From Xenopus tropicalis (Eukaryota; Chordata; Amphibia; Anura; Pipidae), in assembly GCF_000004195.4 (NCBI RefSeq), contig NC_030677.2:173650019-173714018 (forward strand): DNA of 64,000 bases. Direction: 5' to 3'. How positions within the stretch are numbered: the first letter of the stretch is position 1; every line of letters starts with the position of its first letter. Of this stretch, positions 57,902-64,000 are shown in pieces. The position numbers and the translations under genes are program-made. The notes beneath the pieces were generated by a model that was not told the origin of the DNA, searched no databases, and was given only the letters and a program-made list of their open reading frames with translations.

Positions 57902-59331
57902 TATATATATATATTTTTTTTTTTTGCAGCATGATACTAGGGGAGGCTAAATATGGCCCATACACAGACTGACCTACAGCTAATGTGACACTTAGTGGAT
58001 TCGCTGCTGACGTAAAAAGTTAACCTCCCAACTACCTCTTGCCGTTCCCACTGACTCCCAGGGATACTGTACAAAAGTGCGGGTGGGGGTGCTTTTTTTT
58101 TTACCCTAAAATGTTTAGTATTAGTAGTAAAAGTATTCATACGCGCACTTCTGTTAGGGGATCTGCAAACATTTGTGTTTGTGATCAGTTAGCTTAAAGG
58201 GGTAGTTCGCATTCGAATTCACTTTTATTTTTAATGGTTTTTCAGTTATTTAGCTTTTTGTTCAGCAGCTCTCCATTTGGTATTTCAGCAGCTATCTGGT
58301 TGCTAGGGTCTTATTTACCCTAGCAACCAGGTAGTGATTTAAACAAGAGATGGGAATATGAATAGTTAAGGGGCCTACTTGGAAAAATAAGTAATACAAA
58401 ATTATAATAATAATAAAATTGTAGCCTCACAGAGCAATATTTTTTGGCCCCCATTTGAAATCTGTATAGAGGCAGAAGAGAAAGGCAAATTATTCAAAAA
58501 AATTAATTAGGAAGACCAATTGCAAAGTTGCTAGGAATAGGCCATTTTATAACATACTAAAGGTTAACTTAAAAGTGAACCACCCCTTTAGATGTGTTTA
58601 TGTTAGTTTTATAGCAAGAAAGGCAGTGGATACTGACTCCCCGTTATATACAGTGAGATGCAGTCCGTATTTACAAACCCAGCACATTATATGCCATGAG
58701 GAGCAGTGGGTACTGATGGCAGATATTCAGGCCCTGGCACTATAACACTGGCACTGATACACAACATTGGCCCCACTGTAACTTACTATAAATGAACAAA
58801 ACAATGACAAAAAAAAAAAAATAGTAAGTACAAAAAACAACAACACATATATAAACACACAATGAGCTTTTTCAGAGGGAAAGAGTTAACTTACCCTCCA
58901 TGTGTTAGGGTAGGGGATAGATTATAAATTATTATAGATGTCAGGCAAAAAACAATTTAATGTCAGCTAGTGATTCTTTAGAACTGTATAGTACCTGTGG
59001 GATGAAAACTGCAGCAAAAGTTGAGAGTTGGTTCTTAGGTAAAGTTACAGGGGCAGATTCTTCTTTTCAGTCTTTATTTCTGTTTCCAGTTTGCAAAATC
59101 TCCCGATCCCTGTGTGCATCTCTGCTCTGATTGGTCAATTTTACTGTCTGTCAAGGAAGCTGTGCTCTGATTGGAGAATCCACAAGAAGAAAGATCCAAT
59201 CGGAGCACAGCAAAAACGGGCTTGAGGGCACAGTGCAGAAACGGAGTAAGGTTTTTGTTTTTTTTGCTACTTTTCCAGGGGGGGGCAAGTGCCCCCTCTT
59301 GCCCCCTTCTGTGGACGCCCATGCCTGTTTA
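57797..59331. mobile_element. 1.5-kb hAT-type element with perfect 8-bp target duplication
   Basis: Element 57805-59323 begins CATGGGCGTCCGCAGAAAAT and ends TTCTGTGGACGCCCATG. It is flanked by CCTGTTTA at 57797-57804 and 59324-59331. The subterminal G-runs (CCAAGGGGGGGCAAGT, CCAGGGGGGGGCAAGT) are in direct orientation near both ends. No transposase remains. It hosts a T2-type MITE at 58194 and TA-rich DNA at 57869-57925. Confidence 0.9.
58194..58591. mobile_element. T2-type MITE nested in the hAT-type element
   Basis: TTAAAGGGGTAGTTCGCATT to AAAAGTGAACCACCCCTTTAG; the right target TTAA has become TTAG. The interior shares TTTTTGTTCAGCAGCTCTCC and ACCCTAGCAACCAGG with 61 and 13197. It is younger than its host. 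Confidence 0.88.
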
Positions 59332-59729
59332 CCTAGTGGATGGAGAGCGGGAAGTATATGGATTGTGTATTACATACATATATGCAACCCAGCTTAATGG
59401 TTTAAGATTTGGTGGTGAGCATAACTTTCCCATGTTTGACACATATATATTTTTATACACACACATGTATGTGCTTGTATTTGTTGCACTATATGCAGGC
59501 CATATTTATACAGTACATAGGAACCCTAGGGCTTGTGCATAGAGCACAGTTTTAGGGGAGCGGCACTTGGGTTATATAATTGATAAAAAATATATATATA
59601 AAAATATAAACTCCCATTCATGCAATCTTTCGGCATACATAGATAAAATCCTACAGAGATATGTAGACCACTGTACTACAGTTTTAGTCAATGAAATGGA
59701 ACAGCCCTAACTGTGTCTTAGGAATGACC

Positions 59730-60072
59730 TTAAAGGGCTTCTATCGTAGAAATCCCCCCCACCCACAGGAGATGCAGGCTATATGGTAAGCTTACACTCT
59801 GATGCGAGCTTACACTCTGAGGGAAAAAAATTTATTTTTTGCAAAACTCTTGAGAGCATTATGCTGCCTGCAGTGGGAGGGAGCTGCTGTTGTGGGCAGC
59901 CATGTTGCAGCTCATTATGTGAATGTATGATATGTATTATTGGTTAATGCAGAATAGCGCTCACAAGGTCCATTTTTCTTGCAAAAATAATATTGATTCC
60001 CCAAACAGATTGCAGGCCCTATTAGTCCTAAACTCCAGTGGGGGAAACATTTTTTCCACGATAGGTGCCCCA
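59730..60072. mobile_element. MITE with TTAAAGGGC(T/A)..CTATCGT ends, right end damaged
   Basis: Left TTAAAGGGCTTCTATCGTAG followed by a C-run; right CCACGATAGGTGCCCC. They pair over GGGC..CTATCGT. The final TTAA on the right is lost. Interior includes GCTTACACTCTGA twice (59788 and 59808). Confidence 0.6.
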
Positions 60073-60189
60073 CGAGAGTTGCAGGCACTTAATTGAATCA
60101 AATTCATACACTGTATGTTACTTGCTGTTCAATAATGCACATTAACATAGAAATAAATCATATTTTATTTTTCTCTAAAACAAAACAAG

Positions 60190-61135
60190 CAATTCATTGG
60201 GTGTAATTGTCTGGATCACCTTTTGCTGTCACCTCTCGTGTCTCTGGGGGAAAGGCTTTCAGAAGGAATAAAAGTGCTAGGGAATAAATGCCGCAGCCGC
60301 TGTGAGTGAGCTTTATGGGCACAGATGTGAATGAGCAGGGCCACGGTGGGCATCATCCCACTGACATTTCCCTTGACTGGTACCAAGGGGCTCCGGCTAG
60401 GGGAGAAAGTTGCTCTCACTCACGGCATTAGCAAACAGTGCTGAATGAAGAAAAATACAAGTACAAACTGAACCGCTGAATGCCAGCTTTCTTTCATTTC
60501 CATGGAGCAACTTAATGAGATTTTTTCATGCATAAAATTAAATTTTGTCCTTTCCTATTGGTTTCCAGCTATAAAGGCTTTACTTACAAGTATGTCACAT
60601 TTTATTTATGTGTGCTAGAAATGGGCCTAAGTCGCAATGAAAGCTTTTATTGGTAATGACTGCAACACAAAAGGATTTGTGGAGTAGGCTGTGGGCTCTC
60701 TGCTACACTGAATATTTATGCATACGCCAGGCAATTTTAGCCAAGTCTGGCCCATTTCTAAAGCACCTCTTCCAAACAACGTATTATTTATGCATTTAAA
60801 TGGGATCTAATTATTACAGTTGCCAGAGTTAGACATCTCCAAAATGCGGTATTGGATCAAGTAATAAAGGAGTAACTGTTTGATGTGCAAGCATAATTTA
60901 TAAACACAGAGCGTACTGACAAATTGTCGGCTGCCTGATATACTGCATTCTAATTCCGAGAGCTCTCAAGACAATGTTTTGCATCTTGGGATTTATAAGT
61001 CTCCTTTAGAACTCTGATAACAACAGAAATATATTTCTCTCCAGATGTTTCATTGTTAATACTTGATCCTGTGCTACCTGACTGCAGCTAAATCGCTTTA
61101 GAATGAAAGCTTTGTCTGTGGTTCATCATTAGTCC
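60190..61135. promoter_or_regulatory. candidate cluster of conserved non-coding elements
   Basis: Nearly 950 bp with no recognised repeat in an otherwise repeat-filled region. Features include ATTTATGCAT at 60714 and again near 60789, TTATTTATGCATTTAAAT, CTGACAAATTGTCGGC (inverted GACAAATTGTC), and balanced GC. This is the longest such stretch downstream of TMEM232. Enhancer function is only inferred. Confidence 0.35.
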
Positions 61136-61814
61136 TGTATCTCCGATATCCCCAAAAAGCAGGTAACTGCCGTTAGAGAAGGTCAGGATTGGTTTTAGAA
61201 CTGAGCCCTAAGTGCATTGCCCATAAACTGTATTACTTTTATTGGCATCCTGGAAACAAATACCGACATACTGTATTATAATTCTAAATTCCATTACCTA
61301 AGAAGAGATTAAAAATATTGGAGACCCTGAGTGCAGGATAGGGAGCAACGTGCAAAAATGGTCACAAACCGCTGTTATTTCCACTTATACACCCCGTGCC
61401 TCCTCTATAAACACAGCATGGCTTCCAGTAGCACTGTATTTATGAGAAGGGGGTTCAGACAAGCAAGTTAGGCAGTGCTGGTTGGTGCAAGGTGCAGAGG
61501 AAGCCTGTACTTAACACCTGTACCCTGTGCAGAATTTGTAAGCTTAAAAATCAGCTGCTGAGCACAGGGTAGGACTGGGTGAGACCCAATCCCTTTTACC
61601 ACTCCCCCAGCTGCCAGTGTCCTCCCCTGACGCATTTCACTTACATGCATTGAGGGGAGGATGTCGGACATGTGGCGGGGCAGAAGGAAAGGCATGGGGA
61701 AATGTTACTTTTGACAAGCAGGTACTGGTCATAACTATGTTTAAAATATAAGGGGGTCATATAACAATCTCTGCAATGCTTTATTTTCCAGTAGGTCCTT
61801 CCAACTGCCACAAG

Positions 61815-62060
61815 GGCACAGGCCCAGATTTGCGGCGAGGCCACAAAGGCCAGGGCCTAGGGCAGCACAAATTTAGGGGCGGCATGCCACACCGCTGCAC
61901 CAAAATTTTGCTCCCATACAGAGCAATGGGGACCTCTCCCCACTGCTTCGTATGTGAGTTTAAATGTCCATTCGCGAGAAATATGTGCTTCTGGGGGGGA
62001 ACAGTGTTCGCGAATGTGTCGAATGGGGGTGGCCTTGGGTTAATATGGTTAAGTTGATCA
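61815..62060. mobile_element. hAT-like repeat, left end CAGGCCCAGATTTG
   Basis: CAGGCCCAGATTTGCGGCGA then GGGCCTAGGGCAGCACAAAT and TTTAGGGGCGGCATGCC, a common frog GC-rich repeat. A right end was not found. Confidence 0.5.
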
Positions 62061-62079
62061 AACACCCCATGCATGCACT

Positions 62080-62500
62080 TGCTTAAAGGGGCTTCCTAAT
62101 CAAAATGTGTTACAGATCCCCACACAGAAACCTCTATTATGTGTATCATTATAATCTGTTTCTTTAAAAAGTATGAATAAATACCACTTTATATGCTGAA
62201 ATCCTGCTGTAAAGCAGCTCTTCTTGAAATCCTGGCAGGGGAGGAGGGACTAAAACATTAATGTTACAAATTGTAATTTCTCTGCAGCTTACAGACAGCA
62301 TGCAGGAACTACATAACCCAAAACACTGTGACGTTCCTTTCCTTATTGACATCACATATGCAGGGAATTGTGGGATTTGGGCGATGCAGGCTAAACGCAG
62401 GCTGAGGACAGTTGACTACGGTTACATATTATTTTGAGTCTCAAAGTAGTCAGCCAGATCAGCAGGAGAACAGGGGGCAGCCTTAGGTAACTGTTCTAAA
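62080..62500. repeat. unclassified dispersed repeat beginning TTAAAGGGG
   Basis: CTTAAAGGGGCTTCCTAATC at the left resembles T2 ends; the interior has GGAATTGTGGGATTTGGGC and CAAAGTAGTCAGCCAGATC. No right end. Confidence 0.4.
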
Positions 62501-62804
62501 CCATATTATTACATTAAAAATCATGAAAAGCCTGCATATTTTTATATTGATGTATATTGCAAAGTTTCTTGAAATTATGTTTTCTTTTGCTTAACATCTT
62601 ATTTTCCAGAGAATTTGCAAGGTAACAGTATAGATAGGTTAATAAAGAAACAGACAGGAATCTGTCTGACGCAACAAATGGCACATTATAAAGATCAATT
62701 TCTTTCACACTGGAGGGCAGACTTCCCATGGATATATAGAAAATAGTGTCACGCACCTCAGCCACATTCAGAACATGAAATGTATTTCCCAGCAGCATAA
62801 TATG

Positions 62805-62965
62805 ATTCAGTCAGGCATTATTCCCCAAAGATTTGCTGTCTTGATTGTTCAATTTAAATCTTATCATAATGCACAAGCTAATAAATGTTCCAAATTAGGC
62901 ACAGCTTACAGTTAATTATGCTGATGTTATAGTTTAAATACATAACAAAGAAAAATGGGAATTTA
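62805..62965. promoter_or_regulatory. small candidate conserved non-coding element
   Basis: About 160 bp, repeat-free, with CATAATGCACAAGCTAATAA, GTTAATTATGCTGATG and TTGATTGTTCAATTTAAATC. Rich in TAAT cores. Texture only. Confidence 0.22.
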
Positions 62966-63092
62966 AAAAAGAAAATAATGCCTTTTAGTGTAAATTTATA
63001 TCCAGAAACAATGCTTTTATCTATCTATGATATTTAAAGCAGTGCTAATATTGTACATAAGGAATATACAAAGAAAGTAGTCAAATGTGCTG

Positions 63093-63263
63093 TACAGTAT
63101 CAGGCCCGGAATGGCAATCTGTGGATTCTGGCAAATGCCAGATGGGCTGCTGTAAGGTGCCATAGACAGTCACTATTTATTGGGCTGGTGGGGGCTGTTT
63201 GAGCCACTGTGCAATTGAAATGCCAGGGCCTGTTTTGACTCCCAGACCGGGCCTGTACAGCAG
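63093..63263. mobile_element. 155-bp hAT-type MITE
   Basis: Element 63101-63255 begins CAGGCCCGGAATGGCAATC and ends CCCAGACCGGGCCTG. Flanks TACAGTAT and TACAGCAG match at 6 of 8 positions, fitting an aged 8-bp duplication. A GC-rich dispersed repeat with CCACACCCAACCTGAACCC follows at 63264-63480. Confidence 0.7.
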
Positions 63264-63480
63264 TGATGTGTGGGTCAGGAAAACGCAACCTGCACCCAAA
63301 TCAAACCCAGCCCATACTGCATCCACTACTCTGTATGCTACTTTTCTGTGAGCTTCTGGTTCCAGGAGGTGAAATCTTCAGGAGCAGAGAAGGGGTAACT
63401 ACCCCAGTCTGACCCACACCCAACCTGAACCCACAGCAGTTGCCTAAATTTCAACCCAAACCCGCCAGCTATGGGATGTG

Positions 63481-63719
63481 ACATTGCAATGCTATTTCCC
63501 ATTCTTTAGGTTTAACTATTTATTTATTTATTTGTCTGTAGTAATCAGAAAGTACCTTGTTTTTGTTGATTTCTATGTTAGCATAAATGTGCATTAAAGG
63601 CAAAAGCAATCCTATGTATAAATATCATTAGCAGCTTTAAAACATCATGGAAGAATATATCTTATGCAGGAAAAACCCATTACCCCTTTACGTCCATTAA
63701 CTTTATAATTTTATATATA

Positions 63720-63755
<36 letters not shown>

Positions 63756-64000
63756 TATATTAATTTAAAGTTTATGTTATGTTTGGTAGGATTAAAAATT
63801 GCACCATTTAAAAACACCTTAAAAACGTGCCATAGGCTAAAAGCAAACACTTTTTCATGTTACTGTTCCTTTTGAAAGTTAAATAATTGTTTTCATATTA
63901 AAACACTAAATCTTTTAATTCAGCACCTACAGATAAGCAATTTTTCATCAAGCTTTTACTTATAGCCCTGTAGAGAGCTATGACTGGCATTTGACCCCGG
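63481..64000. other. window end, AT-rich, with (TA)n at 63713-63753
   Basis: Nothing else recognised. Confidence 0.4.

Noticed and set aside
59074..59542. Frames at the right end of the hAT-type element
   Set aside because: They span the terminal G-run and the element border, so they cannot be a conserved gene.

Overview
This is a vertebrate nuclear window, AT-rich and dominated by repeats. The repeat repertoire points to a Xenopus frog: T2-type MITEs with TTAA targets, MITEs beginning GGGGC(A/C)(C/G)ATTTACTAA, MITEs ending in CAGGTATGGGA, and a large element with piggyBac-like ends. Introns are kilobases long and no operon-like structure, tRNA or rRNA gene was seen. The genus call rests on recognition of these families, not on a database search.

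The only well-supported gene is the 3' part of TMEM232 on the + strand. Four coding exons (1848-2020, 6168-6415, 16369-16459, 21154-21330) have consistent splice sites and phases. They encode about 229 residues ending at a TAA, roughly the C-terminal third of a protein that is about 650 aa in human. The upstream exons lie mostly outside the window. A further candidate exon near 1619-1750 has plausible similarity but no in-phase donor. A possible alternative last exon lies at 37204-37326.

Bases 21331-64000 look like intergenic DNA. From left to right they hold MITE fragments (21-28 kb); a 6.1-kb non-autonomous element with TTAA targets and piggyBac-like ends (29119-35265) that contains two related 394-395-bp tandem arrays; a 34-bp satellite (38.3-39.7 kb); a MITE carrying 22 copies of a 52-bp repeat (47.3-48.8 kb); local duplications and a decayed ATACTC-type repeat (50.8-53.8 kb); a 200-bp and a 1.5-kb hAT-like element, each with a perfect 8-bp target duplication (54.4 and 57.8-59.3 kb); and low-repeat stretches that could be conserved non-coding elements (35.4, 46.4, 55.0, 60.2-61.1 and 62.8 kb). 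In mammals the TMEM232 3' flank is also a long gene-poor interval toward MAN2A1, which fits this layout.

No new protein system was found. The most unusual content is structural: non-autonomous DNA transposons that carry satellite arrays, long perfect-looking foldbacks, and nested insertions whose order can be read from intact target duplications.
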